Shown one piece after another: positions 23,469 through 35,362 of a DNA stretch of 64,000 nt (its first letter is position 1; every line of letters starts with the position of its first letter). Position numbers and translations under genes: made by a program. Origin of the DNA: Adenanthera pavonina (lineage: Eukaryota > Streptophyta > Magnoliopsida > Fabales > Fabaceae); the NCBI GenBank assembly GCA_026686845.1, contig JAIVEN010000007.1, forward strand, positions 39,305,001 through 39,369,000, written 5' to 3'. The notes below the pieces were generated by a model. The model saw nothing but the letters and a program-made list of their open reading frames with translations. It ran no database searches and was not told the DNA's origin.

Positions 23469-24416
23469 TGATAGGAACAATAATAAATATGCATTGGAAA
23501 TAAATCTCTTATACTTATAAGAATTTATGAGGAGCAATTAAACAAATACTCCCTCCGTTACTTAATATAAGGGATAATTGGGGGAGTTTTCGTGTTTCAA
23601 AATATAAGGGATACATGAGGTTTGTCTGGTATATTTAATGAATTTTTTCCAAAATACCCCTAATTAAGATAGTATATTTTCAATAGAATTTATTTGTATT
23701 AATTGCATGATGGAAGAGTTATTAACATTAAATGAGGGTATTTTTGGAAACTACTTTATATTCCAAACAAATTTATTGCTTTCCTTGGTCTATGTGATTT
23801 TGTCTCTTGTCCCTTATATTAAGAAACGGAGGGAGTATATGACAAGATATAAATATCACAAACACATTAAGAGGTAACAAGATTTTTAATGTGGAAAACC
23901 CCTCAAGGTAACGATAAAAATTACAGGTTGTCCAATCCAATATGAAAACAATTCCACTATGATCAAAATAGAAGTAAATTGGAGTCTTAATCAAGTGTAT
24001 AAAGTAGTATCAATAGTCATATCAACAATCAAAATAAAAAACTTATAATAGAAAATCAAAAAGATGAAAAACTCAAATTACTATTTTAGTATGAATTGAA
24101 TAGCTCTCACACCATACCACAAAATAGTCATCTAACCGTTGAAAATGAAAAAACAAGATGTCTCAAACTTGTTGACAAAATTTCAGCCTGATCTAACAAT
24201 TAACAAATCCACAAATGAATTTTTCTTGTGACTACCATGTAAATATAAGAAAATAACGTTTTTATCTTCTACTCTCACAAAGACAGCTATTCTAACTTGA
24301 ATATGACATCATTCTCATACCTTAATGTGACTTTTCTCCACTTAAATAAGGGAGACACATAATGAACTCTTAGGTTTGTGTCTATTTCCACATAGGAATG
24401 GAGTCAATACCCAATA
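23469..24416 (-). repeat. Left (3') LTR of the copia element
   Basis: Aligns along its length to 30776-35362 once the MITE and CACTA insertions are removed. Shared landmarks include ACAAACACATTAAGAG, GTATGAATTGAATAGCTC-like and CTCCACTTAAATAAG. It starts TGATAGG and ends CCAATA, where the other copy has CCAACA, so the canonical CA end is mutated here. Confidence 0.88.
23549..23835. mobile_element. Stowaway MITE inserted in the copia left LTR
   Basis: 287 bp, with terminal inverted repeats CTCCCTCCGTTACTTAATAT and the complement of ATATTAAGAAACGGAGGGAG. It is flanked by TA duplications (23547-23548 and 23836-23837). The CTCCCTCCGT terminus is the diagnostic Stowaway (Tc1/mariner-derived) end. 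The equivalent site in the right LTR lacks it. Confidence 0.93.
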
Positions 24417-24417
24417 T

Positions 24418-24429
24418 ATCTTCTCCTCA
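24418..24429 (-). other. Polypurine tract of copia element
   Basis: On the minus strand GAGGAGAAGA lies directly before the left (3') LTR. This is the expected place for plus-strand DNA priming in reverse transcription. Confidence 0.6.
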
Positions 24430-24579
24430 CGACCATCTAAAGATAATCGCTAATTCGGCAATCTCACAACAAGCTTCAAACTTCCATCTCGGTAGTGCCT
24501 TAAATATCATATAAGCACCATTATCATTAACATGAATTTTTGCTAACTCCAACATCTTAACATCCAAAATATCATGGAT

Positions 24580-25286
24580 CTAATGATACCTCATATCAAT
24601 ATATTTAGACTTTAAATGAAAAATTAGATTCTTATCAAGATGAATAGGACTTTGACTATTACAAAATAGAATATATTTATCTTGAGTAAAATCAAGCTCC
24701 TTGCATGCTTCAATAATAGCAATGAGCTTTGCCTCTATTTTAGACAAAACTACACATTTCTGCAACTTAGATTGTCAAACCACAACTCCTCTACAAATTT
24801 AATTAAATAGCGCGAAGTGGACTTTCTATAAGTAATATCTCTAGCCATATTTAAGTATGTGTACCCCACAAGTGGTATGTTTATCACCTCCAAAACAAAG
24901 TCTCATACCAATAGTATCACAAAGATATCTCAAAATTCATTTCACAACATTCTAATACTCTTTACTTAGATTTGATAAAAATCTACTGACTATACCAACC
25001 ACATGCAATAGATCTAGCATTGTACACATCATTGTATATATCAAACTACTCATTACAAATGCATAGAGAGCCATTTTCATATCTAACTTCTCGGCTTCAC
25101 TTGAAGGACTGTATTTAGCACTTAATTTAAAATGAGTAGCAAGAAGAGTGTTTTCCGTCTTAGTATTTTTCATTCGAAATCTCTGAAGTACTTTTTCAAT
25201 GCAGTGTTCCTAAAATAATGAAAATTTCTTTTCCTTTATGTCGTGCAAGAATCGTATGCCAAGAATCTGATTAGTAGCTCCCATAT
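24580..25286 (-). pseudogene. Copia pol: RNase H and C-terminal RT fragment
   Basis: The minus strand encodes the end of a copia polyprotein. RNase H landmarks are SKIEAKLIAI (from STEAEYIA), CNSQSPIHL and SKYIDMRYH. To the right lies the connection domain (SLIYTMMCT, VSRFLSN) and then IEKVLQRFRMKN. Stops and shifts separate the pieces. The fragment ends where the 2.1-kb insert begins. RNase H would have removed RNA from RNA-DNA hybrids; it is not functional here. Confidence 0.82.
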
Positions 25287-27388
25287 ATTACATCTTACAT
25301 TTAGAAATATTTTCCTATGAAAACTACATATTTAATGTATGAAAATATTTTTAGAAAAACTCAAACTAATTAAAATTTTAAAGTTGTACAAAATTGTTCT
25401 TACTGGTTTACAGCTTATTGTGCAATGATTTTTCAAAAATCATAACTAAATGTAGAAAAATATTTTTCCAATGGTTTACATTTGTAAAAATCATGCACAT
25501 CTCTAATTTTAAGAAAAAAAATCAGAAACTGGGAAATGAACATACCCATTCGTATATTTTAATATATAAATATTACTGTTCATTTCACGTCTCTATTTCT
25601 ATCCAAAAATCTGAATCTTAAATTTGAAAATTCATTTCTCTTAATATACAAAGCCATTTGGCACATACTTAGAATCATTAGAAAGCTTTACTTGTCTACT
25701 TTCTAATTATATTTTTTTGTACATTTATTCTACTCCTACTGTTCATAGCATTAAGATATATCATCAAGGGTAGAATAAACTATCACTTTAGCAGTTCTAG
25801 TAAATCATGCATAACTACCATTGTATAAATTCAAATACAGCCAAATCAGTGCCATTATGTTATTGAGACATTGATCTATCCATGCATATAAACTACAAAA
25901 TTTTTTTATAAATATTTAAATTTATACAATGCATCAAATTAGACAGCCAAAACAGAGTAATAACGCTTCATTCTTCCTCTTCCATCATTCTTGCTAAATT
26001 CTTTCCTTTAGCATTATTGAACATTATCATTGGGAGACATGGGATGAGATGGAGGGATATCTCAGTAGCAATATAACTCAAGCTTATCACATTATCACAT
26101 TAGCTTAACTTTGCATAAACATTACATAATCACAATACTTTTATAATATACTTTTGAGAAAAATAATTAAAATTATAAGTTTCAAAATAAATTTCGGCAG
26201 CATAATGGGTTAGCAATTGGGCATCTCGGGACTTAACCTTTAACTTAAAACAGCCAAACCAACCATAAAAAAGCAGCCAAATATCACAGCAACATTTTTA
26301 AAGTATGAGCACAATGTATAAATGTAAAAGTTTAGAGCAAGAGTTACTACCTCAGAGTTTTAACCTTTAAATCTTAGGTTCTCTACTTCTTGAATAACTT
26401 CTTTGCCTTGACTATGACCTATTAGTATCATTAAACCCTACTTAATAATTTGTTATTATCATATAAATTTAATTTAACTATGAACTATAAACTCTTCCCT
26501 CAAAATCATGTCTTGATCCAAAAATAGGAGCAAGAGGGAGGAGAAAAATAGCTTAAACTCTAACTAATCTTAAACTAAATAAATAAAAAGCAAATTTATA
26601 AGAGATCTAAAGTTGGAACTTACCTCATAAGACCCCTACTTGTCTTCCCTTCCTTCCTCCTTCTTTCTTTCTCCTTTTTCTTCATTTTTCTCCTTTCTTC
26701 TTTTTTTCTTCCTCTTCTCCCCTCCAGCTCCCTCTCTCACGCTACCACTCTTTTTTTTTCTTTTTGGCTTGCGTGAGTTGTGTGTGAAAAATGGGGAAGG
26801 GGAGGGGGGTATTTATATGAAGGTCTGATAGTTATGGATTGTCAGATCGAGATTTAATCCGAGGGCTCACAATTATTCTCATATTTAATATATCAATTAC
26901 CCATTATACCCCTAGATATTTTTGGGCTTGTGAGAGAGTGAAGAAGGACAAAAATGTCCAATATTTCCCTCTTTACTTTATGTCAAATCAGAAAAAAGAG
27001 ATAGTGTACTTTTTCCTTTTGCAGATTAAATTTAGCTCTAATTTGAGTACTTTTTTATCCGAATTTTTTATTATACTCAGTGTTCTACCTATTTACTTTA
27101 TCTGGGGGACCCATTATTTTTCTTTTTCATTTTTTTATGTAGAGTCCACCTATCTTGCTTATTTTTAACTTGTATCAGAGTAATTAAAATATTATTATTT
27201 TTATCTTATTATAAATTAATTTTACCCTTTTTAAGCCCATTTTTATATTTTAAAATATTTTGGGTCTTGGGCTAATTTAATTAAATATTCAGACTTCTCC
27301 GCTTGTTATGAGTTAATTCAAAACACTTTAATATCATTTATAACATGATCTGGTCATAAAATACATATATAAAAATTAGGATGTTACA
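25286..27388 (-). mobile_element. Solo-LTR-like insertion in copia RT
   Basis: A 2.1-kb block with no coding capacity splits the copia RT. Read on the minus strand its right end starts TGTAACATCCTAA, a typical gypsy (Tekay/Del-like) LTR terminus, and the left end on the plus strand (ATTACATCTTAC) is an approximate mirror. On the minus strand a TATA box (TATAAATA, near 26810-26818) is followed by a CACACACAACTCACG leader and a purine-rich stretch, as in an LTR U3-R. Its flanks carry an unusual 123-bp direct duplication of the copia RT (25164-25286 and 27391-27513) rather than a 5-bp TSD. Confidence 0.5.
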
Positions 27389-28301
27389 ATTATTTTTCAT
27401 TTGAAATCTCTAAAGTACTTTTTCAATGTAGTGTTCCTGAAATAATAAAAACTTCTTTTCCTTTACGTCATGCAAGAATCTTATGCCAAGAATTTGATTA
27501 GAAGCTCCCATATCTTTCATGGCAAATGACTCACCTAATTGCTTCTTCAACCTGCAAATCTTGAAAATATTTTTTCCAACAATAAACATGTTATCAACAT
27601 ACAATTATAGAATAACAAAATCATCCTAACCAAAAAACTTTTAACAAAGGCACAGTGAACTAAAGTAGTCTTCTTATAACCTTACTCACACATCAATGAC
27701 TCAAACTTCTTATCCCACTGCCTTGAAGTCTACTTCAAACCATATAAACTTTTTTTTAATCTACACTGATAATCTTCTTTGCCTACAACATGAAAGCCAT
27801 TAGGTTACTTTATATAAATCTCTTTCTCTAAATCACCATGGAGAAATGCAAATTTCACATGTATTTGCTCAACTTCTAAATCAAGTGTAAACTTAATACA
27901 GTTCTAACGGATGACATTTTTACCACAAAAGAGAAATTTTCATTAAAATTAACACTATTTTTCTATCTAAAATCTTTCACCCCTAATCTAGCCTTATACA
28001 TTGGAGATGTAAAATTACTCTCATGCTTCACCCTATAAATTCTCTTATTGTCCAAGACCTTTTTGCCTTTAGGCAACTTCACCAAATTAAATATGTGATT
28101 ATCATGCGAAGATTTCATTTCATTTTGTATTGCATACAGCCACTTTTGTTTTTCTTCACTCTCTATAGCCTCTTTAAAACACTCAAGTTTTCCTCCATCA
28201 GTCAATGTCACATTCTCGTTAGAAGAAAACCTTTTAGATGATTGTCTTTGTCTGTTAGACCTCCTGAGTTGGACATCTGGTGGTTCATGCTTATCATCCA
28301 A
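27389..28301 (-). pseudogene. Copia pol: reverse transcriptase N-terminal part
   Basis: The minus strand encodes the beginning of RT (EAIESEEKQKWLYAIQNEM, then LVKLPKGKKVLDNK) down to the active-site region, where the YVDD box reads YVDN (MYVDNMFIVG, 27604 end). The palm motif MKDMGASNQILG follows. Loss of the second catalytic Asp and several stops between 27605 and 27963 mean the enzyme is dead. Confidence 0.85.
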
Positions 28302-28322
28302 AGTCTCATCTTGTGACTCATG

Positions 28323-29391
28323 TTACTTTTCAACATCATTCATTGGAGTATCCAATCCTTCTCCAAACAGCCCATTACTGGGATAGTTATGTTGTACTCC
28401 CTCTTGAATATTATCATTATTAGTATCTAGATTGTAAATAGGTGACCACACTAGATCAGTATCATATAGATTATAATTTTTCAGAGGAGCTATCTTCTCT
28501 ACCTTTATCAATGTCATTAACGGTTTCATCTTCCATGAACTTCATATCATGACTTCTAACAAGCTTTTTCTTAACAGGATCATACAACCTGTAGCCAAAT
28601 TCATCCTGACAATAATCAATAAAGATACATTGTTTTGTCTTTGCATCCAACTTCTAACTTTCATCCTTTAGAATATGCACAAATGTCTTACAACCAAAGA
28701 CTTGCAAGTGATAATAATTAACGTCTTTGTCGAGCCGAAATTTGTCTGGCACCTCACCATTCAAAGCAGTCGCAGGACTAAGAATGATAACATGCACCGA
28801 TGTACAATGCCTCTCCCCAAAAATATTTTGACAATTTTGTTTCAAAAAGCACATATCTAACTCTTTCAATCAATATGCATTTTATCTTCTCTGCTAAGCC
28901 ATTAAGCAAAGGAGTCTTTTCATGTCTAATACACTATTGCTTACAAAAAATATCAAAGGGTTCACAATACTCACCATCATTGTCAGAACGAATGCATCTA
29001 AGCTTCTTATCTAACTGTCTCTCAACAAAAGCTTGAAGTTGTTTGATCTTCTCCAACACTTTTCTTTTGTCTTCAATGCATAGACTCACAACTTTCTAGA
29101 ACAGTCATCAATAAAGATAACAAAATAAAAAGCACCATTAAAAGATTTTACCTTGAATGGACCACAAATGTCAATATGCATAAATTCAAGTAACTCTATT
29201 TCCTTGAGGGGGGATGCTTCTTGAAGATATTCTAGCCTGCTTACTAGCCATGCAGTGAGAACACTTCTCCTTTGAGCACTCTTCAATCCTAAAAACACAT
29301 CATTTTTTGCTAAGCAATTAAGTCCTTTTTCATTGATATGACTAAGCCTTCGATGCCACAAATTTGAAACATCCATATCTATAGCATTCAC
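28323..29391 (-). pseudogene. Copia integrase with GAG-pre-integrase region
   Basis: The right part encodes LWHRRLSHINEKGLNCLAKN (GAG-pre-integrase, HHCC-type zinc region) and HIDICGPFKVKSF...FVIFIDDCSRK (start of the integrase core). Leftward pieces include the core end and the C-terminal region (LQVFGCKTFVHILKDES). Frames are broken by stops and shifts. Integrase would have joined the cDNA to the host chromosome. Confidence 0.83.
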
Positions 29392-29899
29392 GTTATCTCT
29401 AGTAACTAATGCTTTTGTCTAGTACAATTTAGAAAATTTTTCCCCTTAAACCATAACCAAGTTACCTTTTGTGAACCTTCACTTTCTAAAACCAAAATAG
29501 TTATCAAAGCCATCATCATCAAGCTTCTGAACAGATATCAAATTAAAGCGAATATTTGGAGCATGTTTAACTCCCCTAAGCCATAACTTTATTCTCCATG
29601 TTAGTTTATAAACAAATATCACCAATGCCGATCACTTTAACCTTACTATTATTACCTATTTTTAACACTCCAAAGTTACCGGGAGTATAAGATGTGAAGA
29701 ACTCCTTCATTGGTGTAACATGTGATACAGTATCACTGTTTATTGCCCATATGTTCTCATCTGAAGTAAGAGCAACTGATTCATATTCACAAAGAATAAG
29801 AAGATCTTCACTGGTAACAGTAGTGAAACAGTCACCATAATCTTTTATCCCTATGCTCTCATCTGATACAAGAATGGCTAATTCAGAATCATGAAGAAT

Positions 29900-30720
29900 A
29901 AGATCATCATTGGCAATAATAGTAACACAATTATCATCATCCTGACCCTTCTGTTTCTACTTACCATTCTTACCCTTGTTCTCTTTTTTCAAAAGAAAAC
30001 AATAATTCTTAATGTGTCATTTTTTATGACAATGATGACATTCAAAATTCTTATATTTGGACTTGAACTTACTCTTACTCTTCTTTCTACCACCCTTCAG
30101 TTCTCTTTTCTAACTTCTCTCCCTATTTTCAATGATAAGCACCTCTAAATGAGATGAAGAATCGTGTGCGTTGCTTCTTATTTTTTTATTAAGAGCATTA
30201 CTTTTTACCGCTTGCAAGGAAACAACACCGTTAGAAACTAAGTTTATAATTGAAACCCAAAATGTCTCCCAAGACTTAGGTAAAGTATTTAAAAGCCATA
30301 GCGTCAAAACTTCATCATCAAACTTAATATCCATTCCTGACAATTGATCTAAGAGCCCTTGAAATTCATTCAAGTGATCTGAAATAGAGTTCCCCTCCTT
30401 GTACCTCAAATTCATCAAACAAGTCAGCAAATATAATTTATTATTTCCTGACTTAAAGGCATACAAATATTCAATCTTCTTCCAAAAACTTTTCGCATGT
30501 GTCTCATTAGCAATGTGATTGTATACATTATCTTTTACATATTACTGAATAAAACCACATACTTGCTGATGTTCAAAATCTCACTCCTTATTAAACTTGG
30601 AATCTAGCTTTTGAGTAACAAACACAGGAATATGCATATATTTCACAAATAGCAAATCATTCATCTTACCTTTTAACAAATGATAATTAGTGCCATTTAA
30701 ACGAATAATCCTATTTGTAT
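29900..30720 (-). pseudogene. Copia gag (UBN2-type) with zinc-knuckle remnant
   Basis: The longest piece (30466-30110) carries LTCLMNLRYKEGNSISDHLNEF and LTLWLLNTLPKSWETF, the hallmark of copia UBN2 gag. Downstream, near 30010-30050, a decayed CCHC zinc knuckle is likely. The N-terminus near 30720 has stops. Gag forms the virus-like particle of the element. Confidence 0.8.
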
Positions 30721-30761
30721 TAAACTCCATTCAAATAAGTTAAAAAACCTCAAACCCAAGA

Positions 30762-30773
30762 CTCAAATACCAC
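30762..30773 (-). other. Primer-binding site of copia element
   Basis: On the minus strand, three bases after the right (5') LTR, TGGTATTTGAG resembles the initiator-tRNA-Met complement (TGGTATCAGAGC) used by most plant copia elements. It is degenerate at two or three positions. Confidence 0.65.
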
Positions 30774-30775
30774 TC

Positions 30776-33700
30776 TGATAGGAACAGTAACAGAGTAATA
30801 AATATGCAGTGGAAATAAATATTTCATACTTGTAAGAATTTATGAGAAGCAATTAAATAAATATATGGCGAAATATAAATACACTACAACATTTTTTACT
30901 TATGGCAACACTTTTCTTTACAACAGTTACAAACATATTACCTAATGTGTGAATAAGCAACACTTTTTTAACTGTAACTATTGTTTCCCACTTTGGGCAA
31001 CAATTACTATGCAACATTTTTAAATCTGTAACGTATGATAAAATAAGCAACATTTTTAAGCTGCTGTTTTGTTATTTTAAAATAGGCTATAAGTAATAAT
31101 TGTTGCCTATAAAATTACTTTTATTGCAACATTTAGCAAATATCCCCTTTACAATGAGTAACAAAATTAACTGTTGCCTTAAAATAATTCCCAATGCAAC
31201 ATATAATAAATGTTGCCTATATTTTGCTATGTAAAGCATTTGGCACCAGTATATTTTATTTTGGCATAATATTGACCTTTTTATTAATTTTCTCCATTTA
31301 TTAATTTATTAATTATTAATTAAAAAATTAGTACACAATTTATTAATTTATGTCCTTTTTATCAGCATTTATGTCAGTTTTTAATAATAAACAGACATAA
31401 AACTTCTTTCCTTAAAATAAATTTTGGGGTTTTTAATGAATTTTTGGTTTTTTTTAATGTAATACTAAACTCCACAAAATCCAACCCATTCCCTCCACTC
31501 AAACATTATTGGCGCCGAAAACCTATACCCACTCCCCATCCTGAAACTCCTTTTTCCTCTTTGTCCGCTGCTCATCTTTCTTCTAGTTTGTTCACCTCTC
31601 ATAGTCTCCTCCCCTCCTTCGGTGATCCACGTCACACTCTCCTCTCTATCCTCTAGTCACTCCAATCTTAGCTATTCCGTCCTCTTTTCTTCTTCAGTGT
31701 GTGAATCAGAAGAGCCCTTTGGAACTTCACCGTTTCCTCCATCCTCTTCCTTCGGTTTCGCGTTTGATGGTGGTGCTTCAAATTTCATCGCTGTTTATCC
31801 GAGTATGATTGCAAACCTGTAGAGAAGATGAAGAATGCTTGATGGAAAAGGACATTGGAGAACCAAAAGAAGGCAAGAAAGCTGTGGATCCTTAGAATTG
31901 AGTGAGATCGAGACAGCAAACCTGAATATTGAATAAATGGAGAGAACATGAAGTAAAATAATCAAGCTATAGACCTTGAAGCATTGACAGGTAATGCTAT
32001 TCATTCTTATTTTGTGTTCATAGTTAGATTGGGATGTGCTAAAATGATATTAAAGCATCGTGTTTGGATTTTGATCAAGAGAGCTTGATGATTTTGTGCT
32101 CATATGGTGATTTAACTTGTCATTGTTTTATCGCTTGCAATGTGCTTGACAAAATGTCTAAGAGATATTCACTTATTATAATGGGGGTTTTACATAAACC
32201 TATGCCTTTTGATTGCTCTGTGTGCCTGTTTTGTTGAAGTTGAATGCTTTTGTGATGATGCTTTGCCTCTTGGTATGTTTTAATGGTTTTAGATGTCATA
32301 CACACATATTGGGATATTTGGGAGAGTTTGGTGATGTTGGGTCACTGACTCTCATGTTTTGTTTCACCGTTTGTATTGTAAATTTTTAACTGATTAATTG
32401 GGTATATAAAAGGTCTCAAGGAAACTTTATAGAAGTTGAAAAAGTTCATAGTTGGTCTTTGTTTGGTGGTAGATTCTTTGGGGTTTCATAGCAGAACTTG
32501 GAACTCTCACTTATATACCTTGCTTGGATATTTTTCTCATGCTTCGATGGAAATTTTTAGCATGGATAGCTATGAGGGCATATACATACTTACAGGTTTG
32601 TATGCTTTTCTTTATTGATAATACATATACTTTTCATATAAGAAATGTATATATATATATATATACTTTATTAATAATATTCTAGCTGATTTTAAAAGTA
32701 AAAAGATTAAGCTCAAATTTCATCACAGCTAAATCAAATAAAATTTTAAAAAAACAAAAATAATGATATTGAGAGTTCACTATTTATAGAATTTTACTTA
32801 AATTTTGTAAGAAAATAAGTATATATCTATAATTTGTTTTCTTTTATAAACATGGGTTTATGATTACCTATAGTCTTTGTTTTCTCACTCATTTCCCAAC
32901 ATATGGGTTTATGAGTACCTATAGTCACTTTTAATCCAGATGATATATCTTGCCGTGGGATCATATATGTAGGAAAGGCATTTGTTAACTATAGTCCCCT
33001 ATAGTTAAAGCTCAATGGAGATTTTTGTGAATAAATGCGTGCACATGCCCGAATGGCATGTAAGTCTTACTGTTCTAAGCTCACATGCATGCTAATATAA
33101 CCGTATATTCTTTCCTACAAGGCTACAACTCAACAATAGGATTAAAGTGTTTAGCTCTTAACTAGCAACATTAGGATGCCCTCCCTACTAATAAATGTCA
33201 GAAACGATGCAAGTAAGATGAGTTGATGAATTAAACTTGTAGTAATACCAAATTTGTTGTAAAACAATTTACACAAGTTTGTATATATATTGAACAAAAT
33301 GAGCTTGAAATAACTGGAGTATATTACCATCGTTTTGGCATGAGGATGACTTGGTTATAGTGCTTGTGAATGAAGTGAGGAAGGTACTTGGAGTTGCGAA
33401 TAAGTAATCAATGACACTATTTGCTATTTACAGAAGGAGTAACTAGGTTTTTAAATTGATATTTTGTAGGGACAAAATCTGGTTGCAGAGATTGTTTATT
33501 CAAAAATCTACACTGCTAATAGCCTCCTAAATCCATGGTATAATGGTGAGTTTTAAAGTATAATCTACAATCAATCATAACATGATTTTATTCTAGAAAA
33601 TTTCTATCTTATATATAAATTTTGTTGATTCTAGTTTTGGGCAATCATGACTACAGGGCAAAAATGAACAGGATGAAGCTAATTTGGAACAGTAGTTAAT

Positions 33701-35362
33701 TTGTATTTGCCACTACCAGAATTTTATTTCTATTAGAAATAAATTCATTTGTTATAATATTTGGATCCTTAGATTTCCCTTATATTTGTTGGTTTCATTC
33801 ATATGGTTGGCTAGTGCCAGATTGTTATATCCTCATTGTTGAGGAAGAGTTAATTACTACAATTCATCCATTTTGTCTATACTAATATCGCCTTCATACT
33901 TGACTGTCTATTTTCAAAGACTTCTGTTTTCTGAAATCAAGAAAGAGAATAATCTATTATTTTTGTCATAAATATATTTTGGGTCCCTTTAATTGTATTG
34001 AGGATTCCATTTGTTTCTTCTAATTCATCAATACACATGAAGTTTTTCCCTCATAATGCAGAAACATGAGATAACTTCTCGGATGCTGTCAAGGCGAGAT
34101 ATAGGGAAATCCTACAAAGAGCCTCATCATGGTCATCTATCATTGAGATTTGTATTATTTTATTATTTTTTAGGTTGTATTGATAGGATTTTTTTTCCCA
34201 GATTAGTGTGTGTAATCCTTTTTTAGTATTAATAAAATTTGTTTTTTATGTGCTTATTTATTATAATTGTAGAACATATTATGATATGCAAGAGTTACTT
34301 AATTTAGTATAGTTCCAGAATTATTTCTTTTTTATATGTATGTATTAAAAATGAAATCAAAATTGAAATAGGAAGGTGAAGTGTGCATACGAATAAATTA
34401 AGATAACATTTATAAAATGTTGTCTTTAGTTTTTTTAAGCAACAGTTGTCAAATGTACTAAAAATAAGGTTATATTTACAATACAAATTGTTGCCTATAC
34501 TTTATGTTTACAATTTAAAAATGTTGCCTATTTAAAATTTAGGCAACATTTAAAAACTGTACTTTATATATAGGCAACATTTGAAAATCGTTGCAATATA
34601 ACTGTTGCCTATTCCCCTCCTACAAGCAACAGTTTTTTCAGTTGTTGCTATAGTATTTAAAAAACTGTTACCTAAAGGAATAGGTAACGCCAGCATAAGC
34701 AACACTTGAGCAACACTTGAAAAATGTTACCTATTCTTTTTAGCAACATTTTTCATAGTTATGACAACATTTTTTTAAATGTTGTTGTATGTCAAAAATG
34801 TTGTAGTGATACTACAAACACATTAAGAGATATCAAGATTTTTAACGTGGAAAAACCTTCAAGGCAAGGATAAAAATCACAGGTCGTCCATACCAATGAA
34901 AACAGTTCCACTATGACCAAAATAGGAGTATAAACGAGTTCCAATTAAGTACACAAATTAGTGCCAACATCTCTCCCAAAAATTAAAGCAAAAAATTTAC
35001 AATAGAAAATTAATAAGATGAAAAACCAAAAAAATACTATTTAAGTACGAATTGAATAGCTCCCACATTAGAGCAAAACTGGACGATCCAACTGTTGAAA
35101 ATCAAGAACAAGATGTTTTGAACTTATTGACAAAATTTGAGCCCGATCCAACGTTTAACAGATTCACAAATAATTTTTTCTATGCTGCTATATGAATATG
35201 CAAAAATAATATTTTTCTCTTCTCAAGGATAACGATTTTAACTTGAATATGACCTCACTCTCATATCCTAATATGACTAATCTCCACTTAAATAAGTGAG
35301 ATACATAATAAATTTTTAGATTTGAGCCTTTTTTCATATAGAAAAAAAGTCTACATCCAACA
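30776..35362 (-). repeat. Right (5') LTR of the copia element, split by CACTA
   Basis: LTR sequence is 30776-30881 and 34812-35362, interrupted by a CACTA element. It begins TGATAGGAACAGTAACAG and ends ATCCAACA, giving the canonical TG...CA. Confidence 0.88.
30882..34808. mobile_element. Non-autonomous CACTA (En/Spm) transposon, 3927 bp
   Basis: Starts CACTACAACATTTTT and ends with its complement AAAAATGTTGTAGTG, flanked by the 3-bp duplication ATA (30879-30881 and 34809-34811). These are the diagnostic CACTA termini and TSD. Subterminal regions (about 30882-31230 and 34430-34808) hold more than twenty copies, in both orientations, of a core GCAACA/TGTTGC, as expected for transposase-binding repeats. 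No TNPD/TNPA-type transposase is found. The interior (about 31440-34250) is low-copy-looking, starts with a pyrimidine-rich C/T leader, has splice-like sites and ends near AATAAAA, but has no long reading frame. Confidence 0.9.

Noticed and set aside
26640..26828. 62-residue frame rich in Ser/Phe/Leu/Pro
   Set aside because: A pyrimidine-rich tract, read antisense to the LTR leader, produces it; no protein evidence.
30882..34808. Interpretation of the CACTAC...GTAGTG region as a CRISPR-like or satellite array because of the GCAACA repeats
   Set aside because: Repeats are in both orientations, irregularly spaced and confined to the transposon ends with a 3-bp TSD, as in En/Spm elements.
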